Below, in pieces: positions 28,314 to 37,619 of a stretch of 64,000 bases of DNA. The stretch's first letter is position 1. Each line of letters begins with the position of its first letter. The stretch is from Bradyrhizobium sp. GTDB lineage: Bacteria; Pseudomonadota; Alphaproteobacteria; Rhizobiales; Xanthobacteraceae. The stretch lies in NCBI RefSeq assembly GCF_016213215.1, contig NZ_JACRAW010000098.1, positions 1 through 64,000 on the forward strand, given 5' to 3'. The notes under the pieces are model-generated. The model was not told the origin of the DNA, made no database searches, and worked only from the letters and a program-made list of their open reading frames with translations. The translations under genes and the position numbers were made by a program.

Positions 28314-29722
28314 GGCAGCTTCGGCACTTTCGTGTGGAAGTCGGTGGCGCGCTGGAACGCGGCCCCGATGGTGAGCAGCGTCGCTTCGTCGAAGGAGCGG
28401 CCGATGAGCTGCATGCCGACGGGAAGACCGCTCCTGGTGAAGCCGCTCGGTACGACCAGCGACGGCAGGCCGAGATAGTTGATCGGCCGGGTGAACAGCG
28501 TGACGCGCTGGATCATCGCCGCCGCGTCCGGGCCGGCGCCGACGTCGCTGTCTTCGATGGTGGGAGCCGGCACCGGAGACGCCGGCGCCAGAACGGCATC
28601 GACGGCGAAGGTGGCGGCCATCTGCGCGGCGAGCGCGGAAGCGCGCCAGCGCATGGCTTCCAGATAGGTGACGGCGGGAATGGCGAGGCCGTATTGCAGG
28701 CGCATCAACACCTGCGGGCTGTAATCCTGCGGCCGCTCGATCATCCAGCGCTTGTGGAACGCCGCCGATTCCGCCGCGAGCACGATCATGCTCGCAGCCG
28801 ACATTTGCCGCTGGTCGGGCAGCTCGACCTTGACGATGTCGGCCCCCTCCCGCTTCAGCACGGCAATGGTCTCGTCGAGCACGCGGGCGACCTCGCTATC
28901 GAGATCGTCGACATAGAAGGCGGTCGGCACGCCGATCTTCAGGCCCTTGAGCGAACTCCTGGTCGCGGCGACATAGTCCTGGACGGGCGCGGTGCTCGCG
29001 GTGGGATCCTCCGGATCAGGTCCGGCGATGAGGGCGAGCAACAGCGCGCAGTCCTCCGCGGTGCGCGCCAGCGGCCCCACGGTGTCGAGCGACTGCGACA
29101 GCGGCATGGCGCCGGCGCGGCTGACGCGGCCATAGGTCGTCTTCAAGCCGGTGACGCCGCAGAAATGCGCGGGCAGACGGATCGAACCGCCGGTGTCGGA
29201 GCCGAGCGCGCCGAAGGTCAGCCGCGCCGCCACCGCCGCGCCCGAGCCGGACGACGAGCCGCCGGTGATGTGCGCGGGCGCGAAAGGATTATGCACCGCG
29301 CCGTAATGGCTGTTGTGGCCGGTCGCGCCGTAGGCGAATTCCGCCATTTGCAGCGAGCCGAGGCGGATGGAGCCTGCATCCTTCAGGCGCTGCAAGGCAG
29401 TCGACGTAGTGGCGGCCACGAAGTCGCGGCGGATCAGCGAGCCGCACGTCACGACCTTGCCGGCGTCGTAATACATGTCCTTGTGCGCGAGCGGCACGCC
29501 GTGCAGCGGCCCGCGCAACTCGCCACCGGCCAGCGCCGCGTCGGCCTCATGGGCGGCCTTCAGCGCCGCTTCCGCCTCGATCGCCATGAAGGCGTTCAGG
29601 CGCGGGTGCCATTCCGCAATGCGGTGCAGGCAGGCGCGGGTCGCCTCGTGCGAGGACAGTTGCTTCATCGCGATCGCACGCGCGACCTCGACGAGGCTCA
29701 TCAGGGCCGGATCGAGGCTCAT
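28310..29722 (-). CDS. Amidase signature hydrolase within the ABC operon
   Basis: A 470-residue amidase starting MSLDPALMSLVEVARAIAMK (29722); the longer track ORF is frame read-through. The lysine of GVPLAHKDMYYDAGK and the serines of HITGGSSSGSGAAVAARL and SDTGGSIRLPA form the Ser-cisSer-Lys triad. It follows an AtzG-like small gene by a four-base overlap and is followed by the DppD-like ATPase. This layout suggests that it hydrolyses the amide or carbamoyl group of the compound imported by this transporter. Confidence 0.92.
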   Translation of the reverse strand: MSLDPALMSLVEVARAIAMKQLSSHEATRACLHRIAEWHPRLNAFMAIEAEAALKAAHEADAALAGGELRGPLHGVPLAHKDMYYDAGKVVTCGSLIRRDFVAATTSTALQRLKDAGSIRLGSLQMAEFAYGATGHNSHYGAVHNPFAPAHITGGSSSGSGAAVAARLTFGALGSDTGGSIRLPAHFCGVTGLKTTYGRVSRAGAMPLSQSLDTVGPLARTAEDCALLLALIAGPDPEDPTASTAPVQDYVAATRSSLKGLKIGVPTAFYVDDLDSEVARVLDETIAVLKREGADIVKVELPDQRQMSAASMIVLAAESAAFHKRWMIERPQDYSPQVLMRLQYGLAIPAVTYLEAMRWRASALAAQMAATFAVDAVLAPASPVPAPTIEDSDVGAGPDAAAMIQRVTLFTRPINYLGLPSLVVPSGFTRSGLPVGMQLIGRSFDEATLLTIGAAFQRATDFHTKVPKLP

Positions 29723-29916
29723 TTCGACACCTTCGTCATCTGCGCGAGCACATACATCGCCGGCTCGAGGTCGAACGGCAGGCTGCCGGCGATCGGCGCG
29801 AAGGCGTCGAACGCGGGGCAGATCGAATTCGCAACGCGCGTTGCGGCCTCGTCGTCGACGGGCAGATCGGCGACGCGAGCCATCATCCTGATTTCTTTTG
29901 CGGTCGGTTTGGTCAT
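29719..29916 (-). CDS. AtzG/GatC-like small amidase partner
   Basis: A 65-residue protein, [19 protein letters not shown] at the start, helical, ending EPAMYVLAQMTKVSK. Size, helix pattern (around VADLPVDDEAATRVANSICPAFDAFAPI) and position directly before an amidase gene recall AtzG, the small partner of AtzE in cyanuric acid degradation, itself GatC-like. It overlaps its neighbours on both sides by four bases. Family assignment is by resemblance and context; a search would settle it. Confidence 0.7.
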   Translation of the reverse strand: MTKPTAKEIRMMARVADLPVDDEAATRVANSICPAFDAFAPIAGSLPFDLEPAMYVLAQMTKVSK

Positions 29917-30974
29917 GATGCTTCCTTTGCCGGCGCGCGGCTATGGCCGGATCCCGGAATGGCCATATAGCACGCCGCCTGATGACCCATTGTATCGAGC
30001 GGGAATAGCGGTGGTGTCGCATTCGCGCAGAGCGGCTCCGCAAACGGACAACGGGTATGAAAGCGGCAGCCGGGCGGCGGATCGATCGGATTTGGCGGAT
30101 CGCCCGAGATCGGCGGAGTTTCGGTGCGCCGGTCCGGATCGGACGACGGCATCGCCGCGAGCAGCGCCTTGGTATAGGGATGGGCGGGCGCGTCCCACAC
30201 CTGATCCACCGGGCCGAGTTCGACCACCTCGCCGAGGTACATCACCAGCACGCGGTCGGAGATGTAGCGGACCACGTTGAGATCGTGGCTGATGAAAAGA
30301 TAGGTCAGGCCGAATTCGCGCTTGAGATCCACCAGCAGGTTGAGCACCTGGGCCTCGACCGATTTGTCGAGCGCGGAGACCGCCTCGTCGAGGATCACGA
30401 GCCGCGGCGACAGCGCCAGCGCGCGCGCGATGTTGACGCGCTGGCGCTGGCCGCCCGAGATCTCGTGCGGATAGCGGTTGGCAAAGGTTTCCGGCCGCAA
30501 GCCGACCTTGCCGAGCAGTTCGCGCGCCAGCGTCCGCGCCGCGCCATCGGCCATGCCGTGGACCTTGGGGCCGAAGGCGATCGAATCCTCGATCGTCAGG
30601 CGCGGATTGAGCGAGGCGTAGCTGTCCTGGAACACCATCTGCATGCCGCGCCGCAGTTCGCGCAAGGACAGCGCCTGGCCGACCTGCATGCCGTCATAAA
30701 TGATCTCGCCGGTATCGCGCGTCATCAGATGCATCAAGAGCCGGGCGGTGGTCGACTTGCCGCAGCCGGACTCGCCGACGATGCCGACCGTCTCGCCCTT
30801 CATGACCGAGAAGGAGACGTTGTCGACCGCGCGCACGGTCTTGCGCGCGCCGAACAGGTCGCCGCGCACCGGGAAGTGCTTGGTCAGGCCCTCGACCTGG
30901 AGCAGCGGCTGCGCCGCGCCGCCGCGGTCCTCGACCGGCTCGAGCATCTCGATGGTGGGAGGCGTCTCACTCAT
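29913..30974 (-). CDS. Peptide/opine ABC importer ATPase (DppF/OppF-like)
   Basis: A 353-residue ATPase starting [13 protein letters not shown]. Walker A is [17 protein letters not shown], signature [20 protein letters not shown], Walker [15 protein letters not shown] (an AVSA variant in place of the more usual PTSA). The tail [14 protein letters not shown] matches the OppF C-terminal motif. It pairs with the DppD-like ATPase but is separated from it by the AtzG-like and amidase genes. Confidence 0.93.
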   Translation of the reverse strand: MSETPPTIEMLEPVEDRGGAAQPLLQVEGLTKHFPVRGDLFGARKTVRAVDNVSFSVMKGETVGIVGESGCGKSTTARLLMHLMTRDTGEIIYDGMQVGQALSLRELRRGMQMVFQDSYASLNPRLTIEDSIAFGPKVHGMADGAARTLARELLGKVGLRPETFANRYPHEISGGQRQRVNIARALALSPRLVILDEAVSALDKSVEAQVLNLLVDLKREFGLTYLFISHDLNVVRYISDRVLVMYLGEVVELGPVDQVWDAPAHPYTKALLAAMPSSDPDRRTETPPISGDPPNPIDPPPGCRFHTRCPFAEPLCANATPPLFPLDTMGHQAACYMAIPGSGHSRAPAKEAS

Positions 30975-30978
30975 TGCG

Positions 30979-31881
30979 CTAGTTCCGGATGTCCATGGCG
31001 CTGCGCATGCCATCGCTGAGCAGGTTAAAGCAGATCGAGACCATAAAGATCATCGCGCCCGGCAGGGCCGCGACCCACGGATTGACATAGATCGCGGTGC
31101 GCAGCGTGTTCAGCATCAGGCCCCATTCGGGCTCCGGCGGCTTTGTCCCCAAACCGAGGAAGGAGAGGCCGGCAGCGAGAATCATCGACACCGAGACCAG
31201 GCTGGTGGCGTAGACGAAGATCGGACCGAGCACGTTGCCGAGCATGTGCACGCGCATGATGGTGAAGGGTCCGGCGCCGGAAGCGCGCGCCGCCTCGACG
31301 AAGTCCATGTGGCGCACGCCGGTGGTGACGCTTTCGGCGACGCGGCTGATCTGCGGCACGAACACGATGGTCAGCGCGACGATGGAGTTGGTGATGCCGG
31401 CGCCCAGCGCGCCTGATATCGCGATCGCCAGCAGCACGGAGGGAAAGGCGTAGAACACGTCGACCGTGCGCATGATCGCGGTGTTGACCCTGCCGCCGAC
31501 GTAGCCGGCGACGAGGCCGAGCGAGGTGCCGACGCAGAACGCCAAGATCACCGGCAGGATGCCGATGACGAGCGACAGCCGGCCGCCATAGACGAGGCGC
31601 GCCAGCATGTCGCGGCCAAGCTCGTCGGTGCCGAGCGGATAGCCGGGCGTGCCGATATGACGGAGCCTGCGGATCATCGAGCCCTGATAGGGATCGGCCA
31701 GCCCCAGCCACGGCGCGATCAGCGCGGAGATGAAGATGATGAGCAGCACGACGGCGCAGACCACGCTGACCTTGTCGCGCAGAATGCGCCGGCCGACCGT
31801 CGCCCAGTAGCCGCGCGCCTTGGTGGCGGGCGCCGCCTGGAGCGCCGTGTCCGACATGGCGGGAATCGGGAGCTCGCTCAC
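30979..31881 (-). CDS. Peptide/opine ABC importer permease (DppC-like)
   Basis: A 300-residue inner-membrane permease. The N-terminal helix [22 protein letters not shown] is followed by [21 protein letters not shown], the classic DppC/OppC signature, and the EAA loop [21 protein letters not shown]. Two bases separate it from the DppB-like gene upstream. Confidence 0.93.
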   Translation of the reverse strand: MSELPIPAMSDTALQAAPATKARGYWATVGRRILRDKVSVVCAVVLLIIFISALIAPWLGLADPYQGSMIRRLRHIGTPGYPLGTDELGRDMLARLVYGGRLSLVIGILPVILAFCVGTSLGLVAGYVGGRVNTAIMRTVDVFYAFPSVLLAIAISGALGAGITNSIVALTIVFVPQISRVAESVTTGVRHMDFVEAARASGAGPFTIMRVHMLGNVLGPIFVYATSLVSVSMILAAGLSFLGLGTKPPEPEWGLMLNTLRTAIYVNPWVAALPGAMIFMVSICFNLLSDGMRSAMDIRN

Positions 31882-31882
31882 G

Positions 31883-32836
31883 TCAGCCCCGCTTGATGCG
31901 CGGGTCGATCGCGGCCTGCGCGATATCGACCAGAAGATTGAGGAAGACGAAGAACAGCGCCAGCACCAGGATCGTGCCCTGCAGCAGCGGCAGGTCGCGC
32001 TGGAAGATCGCCGAGTTGAGCAGGAAGCCGGAGCCCGGCCACGAGAACACGGTCTCGATCAGGATCGAGCCGCCGAGCATGTAGCCGAGCTGCAACCCCA
32101 TCACCGCAAGCGCGGTAGGCGCGGCGTTCTTGACGACGTGGCGGAACACCCCTCGTTCGCGCAGGCCCTTGGCGCGCAGCGCCTCGACGAAATCCTGGCT
32201 CAGAATGTCGCCGGTCAGCGCGCGCACGGTGCGGGTGACGATCCCCATCGGGATCACCGAAGTGGTGATGGCGGGCAGGACGAGGTAGCGCAAATGCTCC
32301 CAATCCCATCCCCAAGCCCCGGAACCGCCGGGGCCGGCACCGACCGCCGGCAGCCAGTTGAGCTCGACGGAAAAGATGATGACCAGCAGCATGCCGAGCC
32401 AGTAATGCGGCACCGAGACCCCGGCGATTGCAAAGGAGGTCGCGACCTTGTCGACCCAGCTTTCGCGGAAGTAGCCGGCGATCAGGCCGAACAACAGGCC
32501 GAGGGTGAAGCCGATCATCGCCGCGGCAACGGCGAGCGTCACCGTGTTGCCGACCGCGCGCATCACTTCTGACAGCACGGGCCGGCCGGTCGCAATCGAA
32601 TTGCCGAGATCGCCATGGATCGCCCGCCACAGCCACAGGCCGAACTGCACCGGCAACGGCCGGTCGAAGCCGTAGGCTGCGCGCAACTGTGCCGCGAGCT
32701 CCTCCGAGGCGTCCGCCGGCAGCACCGCTACAAGCGGATCGCCGGGCGTGATGTGCACGAGCAGGAAGCACACCAGCGCCACGCTGGCCACGATCGGGAT
32801 CACATAAACGATGCGTCGGGCGATATAGGCGAGCAC
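31883..32836 (-). CDS. Peptide/opine ABC importer permease (DppB-like)
   Basis: A 317-residue permease if started at GTG 32836 (MLAYIARRIVYVIPIVASVAL), which gives the family's standard N-terminus; AAGG lies eight bases before it. The track start at 32971 and an ATG at 32889 lie in a dispersed repeat and would add unlike residues. Typical features are FLLVHITPGDPLVAVLP and the EAA loop VEALRAKGLRERGVFRHVVKN. Start choice is uncertain, because the repeat may have displaced the original one. Confidence 0.88.
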   Translation of the reverse strand: MLAYIARRIVYVIPIVASVALVCFLLVHITPGDPLVAVLPADASEELAAQLRAAYGFDRPLPVQFGLWLWRAIHGDLGNSIATGRPVLSEVMRAVGNTVTLAVAAAMIGFTLGLLFGLIAGYFRESWVDKVATSFAIAGVSVPHYWLGMLLVIIFSVELNWLPAVGAGPGGSGAWGWDWEHLRYLVLPAITTSVIPMGIVTRTVRALTGDILSQDFVEALRAKGLRERGVFRHVVKNAAPTALAVMGLQLGYMLGGSILIETVFSWPGSGFLLNSAIFQRDLPLLQGTILVLALFFVFLNLLVDIAQAAIDPRIKRG

Positions 32837-32854
32837 CAGGGATACCTTGATCTT

Positions 32855-33018
32855 CCTTCTCCCCTTGTGGGAGAAGGTGGCGCGCATGAAATGCGCGCCG
32901 GATGAGGGGTTGTGTCGGCGGATACAGGTCTTCTGATGAGAGACGTTCGTCCGCGGAAACAGACCCCTCACCCGGCTTCGCGTTCCGCGAAGCCACCCTC
33001 TCCCACAAGGGGAGAGGG
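32855..33018. repeat. Palindromic intergenic repeat, second copy of the CTCCCC type
   Basis: Same family as 2265-2415: opens ccttctccccttgtgggag and closes ctctcccacaaggggag. It lies inside the transporter operon between the substrate-binding gene and the first permease gene, where it may act as an RNA stem that sets different transcript levels. Confidence 0.9.
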
Positions 33019-33035
33019 CAACGACTATGCCCGTC

Positions 33036-34703
33036 TTACTGCGCCATCGAGACCGGCGAGAAGTCGACGAACCAGCTCTTCGGCTGCACGAAGCCCTTGA
33101 CCTTCGGGCTCATGGCGCGCGGCGCGACATCGTGCGCGACATAGAGGAACGCCGCGTCGTCGACCGAGGCCGCATGCAGTTCGGCGAGCGCTGCATCGCG
33201 CGCGACCGGATCGAAGGTCTGCCGCGCCTTGGTGACCAGCTCGTCGAACTTGGGATTGTGGATGTAACCCCAGTTGTTCGAGACCGGCGGAGCCATCGAC
33301 GACTGCTGGAAGCGCACCAGTGCGAAGAACGGGTCCATCGCCGCATAGGTGACGTTGATGGCATTGGCGCCGTTCGCGGTCGGATCCTTGGCGCCACGAC
33401 GCCAGTTGGTGAACAGCGTATTCCATTCGATGACGTCAAGCTTCACATCGAAGTAGCACTCGCCCAATGCCTGCTGCAGATACTCGTTCATCGGCAGCGG
33501 CAGCATCTGGCCCGAGCCCGATGCCGAGGTCTGGATCTTCACCGTCAGCTTCTTGTTCGGACCGAAGCCGGCCTCCTGCATCAGCTTCTGCGCCGCGGTC
33601 TTATCGAACTTGATCTGGAACGTCGGGTTGCCGCGCCAGGGATGGCCGGGCTCGAAGGTACCGGTCGCCGACACCATCAGGCCGGCGAGCAGGCCCTCCT
33701 TGAGGCCTTCGCGATCGATGCAGAGATTGGCGGCCTTGCGGACGCGGATGTCGTTCCAGGGCGAGCCTTCGACACGGGAGAACTGCCACGGCCAGACATG
33801 CGGGGATTCGTTGGCCTTGAGCTGGAAGCCGCGCTGCTTGATTTCCTTGATCGCATCCGGTGCCGGCGCTTCGACCCAGTCGACCTGACCGGAGAGTAGC
33901 GCCGCGGTGCGGGCATTGGCCTCCGGCATCGGCAGCAGCACCATCCTGTCGGTCTTGGGCACGCGCGCCTTGTCCCAATAGTTCGCGTTCTTGACGAGTT
34001 CGAGCCGCTCGCGCGGTGTGAATTTCGCCATCTTCCACGGGCCGGTACCCGAGGCATCCTTGGCAAACGCCGCCCAGGCCGCCTGCGACTTCGCCTTGGC
34101 ATCGGCGCCTTCGGCGCTGTCGAAGAACTTCTGCCACTTGGCCGGGCTCGCCATGAAGAGGTTGGTGAGGTTGATCGGCAGGAAGCTGTCCGGCTCCTTG
34201 GTGGAGAGCTCCACCGTCATGTCGTCGATCTTGCGCGCGGAGGCCAGCGTCGGCATGCGCGAGGCGGTCACGCCGACCTGGCTGGCGTCGAATTGCGGCG
34301 CATCCTGCTTCAGGACCTTTTCGACGTTCCAGACCACCGCGTCCGCGTTGAAAGGCGAGCCATCATGGAAGGTGACGCCGGGGCGCAGCTTAAACACCCA
34401 TTTCTTCTTGTCGGTGTCATCCACCTTCCATTCGGTGGCAAGGCCCGGAATGACGACGCTCGCCTTGTCCGCCGAGGACAAGTCCCACATCGTCAGCCCG
34501 TCGTACATGGTGAGGCCGGTGAAGCGATTGCCCTCGAAGCCTTGATCGGGCTGGCCGAGGGTGCGCGGAATATCGGCAGCCGTCATCCCGATGCGCAGCA
34601 CCGTTTCCGCGCCGGCACTACGCGGCAGCCCGGCTGCTGCAGCCAGCACCAGCGCAGCAGTCGCCAGAACCGCATGATTTCTTCGCCATCTCTCAACACG
34701 CAT
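33036..34703 (-). CDS. ABC importer substrate-binding protein (family 5), copy 1
   Basis: A 555-residue periplasmic solute-binding protein with a Sec signal peptide (AVLATAALVLAAAAGLPRSAGAE). The SBP_bac_5 landmarks are VIPGLATEWKVDDTDKKKWVFKLRPGVTFHDG near residue 85 and GTGPWKMAKFTPRERLELVKN. It is the first gene of the importer operon. A paralogue of nearly the same length lies divergently at 34907, sharing GLATEWKVDD and FHDGS-FNADAV blocks. Confidence 0.93.
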   Translation of the reverse strand: MRVERWRRNHAVLATAALVLAAAAGLPRSAGAETVLRIGMTAADIPRTLGQPDQGFEGNRFTGLTMYDGLTMWDLSSADKASVVIPGLATEWKVDDTDKKKWVFKLRPGVTFHDGSPFNADAVVWNVEKVLKQDAPQFDASQVGVTASRMPTLASARKIDDMTVELSTKEPDSFLPINLTNLFMASPAKWQKFFDSAEGADAKAKSQAAWAAFAKDASGTGPWKMAKFTPRERLELVKNANYWDKARVPKTDRMVLLPMPEANARTAALLSGQVDWVEAPAPDAIKEIKQRGFQLKANESPHVWPWQFSRVEGSPWNDIRVRKAANLCIDREGLKEGLLAGLMVSATGTFEPGHPWRGNPTFQIKFDKTAAQKLMQEAGFGPNKKLTVKIQTSASGSGQMLPLPMNEYLQQALGECYFDVKLDVIEWNTLFTNWRRGAKDPTANGANAINVTYAAMDPFFALVRFQQSSMAPPVSNNWGYIHNPKFDELVTKARQTFDPVARDAALAELHAASVDDAAFLYVAHDVAPRAMSPKVKGFVQPKSWFVDFSPVSMAQ

Positions 34704-34731
34704 TGCCTCAGTCCTCTGCTTGACGGATTAA

Positions 34732-34743
34732 TTTGTATACAAA
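34732..34743. promoter_or_regulatory. Perfect palindrome tttgtatacaaa, candidate GntR-type operator
   Basis: Twelve-base perfect palindrome in the divergent spacer between the two substrate-binding genes, 29 bases before the start of copy 1. The TTGTATACAA core is the usual form of sites bound by GntR-family (FadR/VanR-type) repressors. No gntR gene is in the window, so a regulator encoded elsewhere is assumed. Confidence 0.55.
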
Positions 34744-34906
34744 CGTTGCAAACCCCGTGCCAAAGCCGCCCCCCGGCACGGTCCGAATTCCGGGACTTCC
34801 GCTTGTTTCACAACTGATTGTGCAGGCGCGCCCTCCCTATTTCCACTGCCCAATGTGGCATCAAGCTTGCTTGCTAAGCTGCAAATGACAATTAGGAGCT
34901 TACTTC

Positions 34907-36508
34907 ATGCGCATTCGAATTTCGATGGCTAACGCGATCCTCGCGCTCGCCTTGTCAGTGATTTCTCCGCTATCCGCACGCGCCGAACAGGTCGTACGCT
35001 ACGGAATATCGATGGCGGACATACCGCTGACGACAGGCCAGCCCGATCGCGGCGCCGGCGCCTATCAATTCACAGGTTACACCATCTACGACCCGCTCGT
35101 TGCCTGGGAAATGGACGTCGCCGAGCGGCCCGGAAAGCTGGTGCCGGGGCTGGCGACCGAATGGAAGGTCGACGACAACGACAAGACCAAGTGGCGCTTC
35201 ACCCTGCGCAAGGGCGTCAAATTCCATGACGGCAGCGACTTCAATGCCGACGCGGTAATCTGGAATCTGGACAAAGTGCTCAATGACAAGGCACCACAGT
35301 TCGACAAGCGGCAGAGCGCACAGGTCAAGACCCGGCTGCCTTCGGTCGCGAGCTACGCCAAGATCGACGACTACAAGGTGGAGATCAAGACCAAGACGAT
35401 CGACTCCTTCTTTCCCTACCAGATGCTCTGGTTCCTGGTTTCGAGCCCGGCGCAATACGAGAAGCTGGGCAAGGATTGGGACAAGTTCGCCACCCAGCCC
35501 TCGGGCACCGGCCCGTTCAAACTGATGAAACTCGTGCCGCGCGAGCTCGCCGAGCTCTCCAGGAACCCGGACTACTGGAACAAGAAGCGCATCCCGAAGG
35601 CCGACAAGATGATCCTGGTGCCGATGCCGGAGGCGCTGACGCGCACCAACGCGCTGCTCGCCGGCCAGGTCGACCTGATCGAAACGCCGGCGCCCGATGC
35701 GGTGCCGCAGCTGAAAGGCGCCGGCATGAAGATCGTCGACAACATCACCCCGCACGTCTGGAATTATCACTTAAGCGTGCTGCCCGGCTCGCCCTGGACC
35801 GATATCCGCCTGCGCAAGGCGCTCAATCTTGCCATCGACCGCGAGGCGGTGGTGGGGTTGATGAACGGTCTGGCCAAGCCCGCCAAGGGCCAGGTCGACC
35901 CGTCGAGCCCGTGGTTCGGCAAGCCGACCTTCGACCTCAAATACGATCCCTCCGCCGCCAGGAAACTGGTCGAGGAAGCCGGCTACTCCAGGAACAAGCC
36001 GCTGAAGGCCACGTTCATCATCGCGCAGGGCGGCACTGGACAGATGCTGTCGCTGCCGATGAATGAGTTCGTTCAGCAGAGCTTCAAGGAGATCGGCATC
36101 GATATCGACTTCAAGGTGGTCGAGCTCGAGACCCTGTACACGCATTGGCGCAAGGGTGCCGCCGACGAGATGAACGCCGGCATCACCTCCAACAACATCG
36201 CCTATGTGACCTCGGACCCGCTCTACGCCATCGTGCGCTTCTTCCATTCGGGACAGATCGCGCCGGTCGGCGTCAACTGGGGCGGCTACAAGAACCCCAA
36301 GGTCGATGCGCTGATCGACGAGGCCAAGCAGACCTTCGATCCGGCCAAGCAGGATGAACTACTGGCGCAGGCCCATGCGCAGGTCGTCGATGACGCGGTA
36401 CTGGTCTGGGTGGTGCACGACACCAACCCGCACGCGCTATCGCCGAAAATCAAGCAGTTCGTGCAGGCGCAGCACTGGTTCCAGGACCTGACCACGATCG
36501 GGCAGTAG
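34907..36508 (+). CDS. ABC importer substrate-binding protein (family 5), copy 2
   Basis: A 533-residue periplasmic binding protein with signal peptide (ILALALSVISPLSARAEQ). It matches copy 1 motif for motif: ADIPLTTGQPDRG, LVPGLATEWKVDDNDKTKWRF, KFHDGSDFNADAVIWNL, GTGPFKLMKLVPRELAELS. It has no permease genes of its own nearby, so it probably feeds the same transporter with a different substrate range. AGGAG precedes the ATG. Confidence 0.93.
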   Translation: MRIRISMANAILALALSVISPLSARAEQVVRYGISMADIPLTTGQPDRGAGAYQFTGYTIYDPLVAWEMDVAERPGKLVPGLATEWKVDDNDKTKWRFTLRKGVKFHDGSDFNADAVIWNLDKVLNDKAPQFDKRQSAQVKTRLPSVASYAKIDDYKVEIKTKTIDSFFPYQMLWFLVSSPAQYEKLGKDWDKFATQPSGTGPFKLMKLVPRELAELSRNPDYWNKKRIPKADKMILVPMPEALTRTNALLAGQVDLIETPAPDAVPQLKGAGMKIVDNITPHVWNYHLSVLPGSPWTDIRLRKALNLAIDREAVVGLMNGLAKPAKGQVDPSSPWFGKPTFDLKYDPSAARKLVEEAGYSRNKPLKATFIIAQGGTGQMLSLPMNEFVQQSFKEIGIDIDFKVVELETLYTHWRKGAADEMNAGITSNNIAYVTSDPLYAIVRFFHSGQIAPVGVNWGGYKNPKVDALIDEAKQTFDPAKQDELLAQAHAQVVDDAVLVWVVHDTNPHALSPKIKQFVQAQHWFQDLTTIGQ

Positions 36509-36628
36509 GTCGGCGTCGGAAGCACGGGCGCAAAGGGACGAGGTCGATCGGGTCAGTTGCCGCTGGCTGTGTTGACACCTCGTCCCGCCTGTTGAGAGGG
36601 GCCAGATCGCCCCGGGGCGATCCGGCGT
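36509..36628. other. Intergenic, no gene supported
   Basis: Spacer after the second substrate-binding gene. Nothing recognisable; the nrtS remnant follows directly. Confidence 0.5.
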
Positions 36629-36849
36629 TCATTTCTCGGGACGCGACAATCGATACGAAACGGCGCCATAGGTACTTACGACATAGGGCACGAAGTAGGT
36701 CAAAACGATCTTTGTCCGGCTGAGGGATATGGTCGCGTCACCCTGATTATAAGATTGAGGACGGTGTCAACCATGAGCGCAACGCAGGTGGGCCGAAAAG
36801 GTATCCCGTCAGAAAGCGAATACTGAACGGCTAGTCTCAGGCGCAACAT
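36629..36849 (-). pseudogene. Broken copy of the nrtS gene at 42869
   Basis: This 221-base stretch matches the intact 231-base gene at 42869-43099 along its length (shared strings such as gggcacgaagtaggtcaaaacgatct and ggtatcccgtc-gaaagcgaatactga; start and stop triplets at corresponding places). The net loss of 10 bases cannot keep the frame, so it is frameshifted: one deletion near 36745 and a single-base loss in attataagatt. Identity by eye is about 80-85%. Similarity continues about 80 bases upstream of the start codon (to about 36933). Confidence 0.85.
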
Positions 36850-37013
36850 GACGCTCTCGTTGAAACGGTTATTCTAGTAGGCATCGAACAAAGAGGGAAG
36901 CTGGCGACTCCATCTCGTGATCAAGCATCTCGACAACCGTCCGCAACGCCGGCCGGCACACAACGAACCGTCTCGCTGGCCCCCTCGACGAATCGATTTC
37001 GTCGCGCGGCCCT
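36850..37013. repeat. Upstream flank of the nrtS duplicate
   Basis: From 36850 to about 36933 the sequence (tctcgttgaaacggttattctagtaggc) parallels 43100-43180 upstream of intact nrtS. Together with the pseudogene it forms one half of a degenerate direct repeat of about 300 bases. The remainder to 37013 shows nothing further. Confidence 0.6.
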
Positions 37014-37619
37014 TCATCCGGCGGCGAAGAAGTTGAGGAAGGTGCGTCCCTGGTCGGACAACCAGTCCACCTCACCGGTAATATATCCAGCGAGCCGCCC
37101 CCGCCGATCGATGATGTAGGAAATCGGCATTCCCCAAAGCACGAAGGGCGTGGGCGCCTCGCTTTCGGCCCGCCTGGCGATGCGTCCGAGCGGATCAAGA
37201 AACGGTCGAAGCCGGGTCACATTGAGCTGCTTCAGGAACGAGGCAACCACCGGATGCCCGGCCTGGTCGATCGAGACGGCCACGATCTCCAGCTCTGTTT
37301 CACCAGCCCTTCGCTGCAGCCCATCCAGCAGCGGCAATTCGCGGCGGCAGGGCGGGCACCAGGTCGCCCAGAAGTTCACCAAGATCGCCTTCCCGCGCAA
37401 CGAATTCAACGCAACAAGCTTGCCATCAATACGCTCCAGGACCAGGGTCGGGACCTCGTTCAAAGGCCGGAGTTCGACGAATTGCGAGCGTGCTGTTCGA
37501 AGCGGCGGCGGTCCGCTGTCCGTCGTGTTTGCCTGCGCTCGCGCTACGGCGGATAGAACTGATCCACCCACGCCCGCCAGGAACGCCCGGCGCGATCGCG
37601 ACAAACCTTCAGCGTCCAT
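37014..37619 (-). CDS. TlpA-like thioredoxin-fold protein with Tat-type signal
   Basis: A 201-residue exported redox protein. The N-terminus SRSRRAFLAGVGGSVLSAVARAQA is a twin-arginine-type signal. The mature domain carries VNFWATWCPPCRRELPLLDGLQ (catalytic WCPPC) and the cis-proline region WGMPISYIIDRRGRLAGY. It would reduce or oxidise thiols in the periplasm, possibly those of the nearby cysteine-rich BufA peptide. It overlaps the upstream sigma factor gene by 11 bases and is the last gene of the DUF2892-ECF-TlpA operon. Confidence 0.9.
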   Translation of the reverse strand: MDAEGLSRSRRAFLAGVGGSVLSAVARAQANTTDSGPPPLRTARSQFVELRPLNEVPTLVLERIDGKLVALNSLRGKAILVNFWATWCPPCRRELPLLDGLQRRAGETELEIVAVSIDQAGHPVVASFLKQLNVTRLRPFLDPLGRIARRAESEAPTPFVLWGMPISYIIDRRGRLAGYITGEVDWLSDQGRTFLNFFAAG

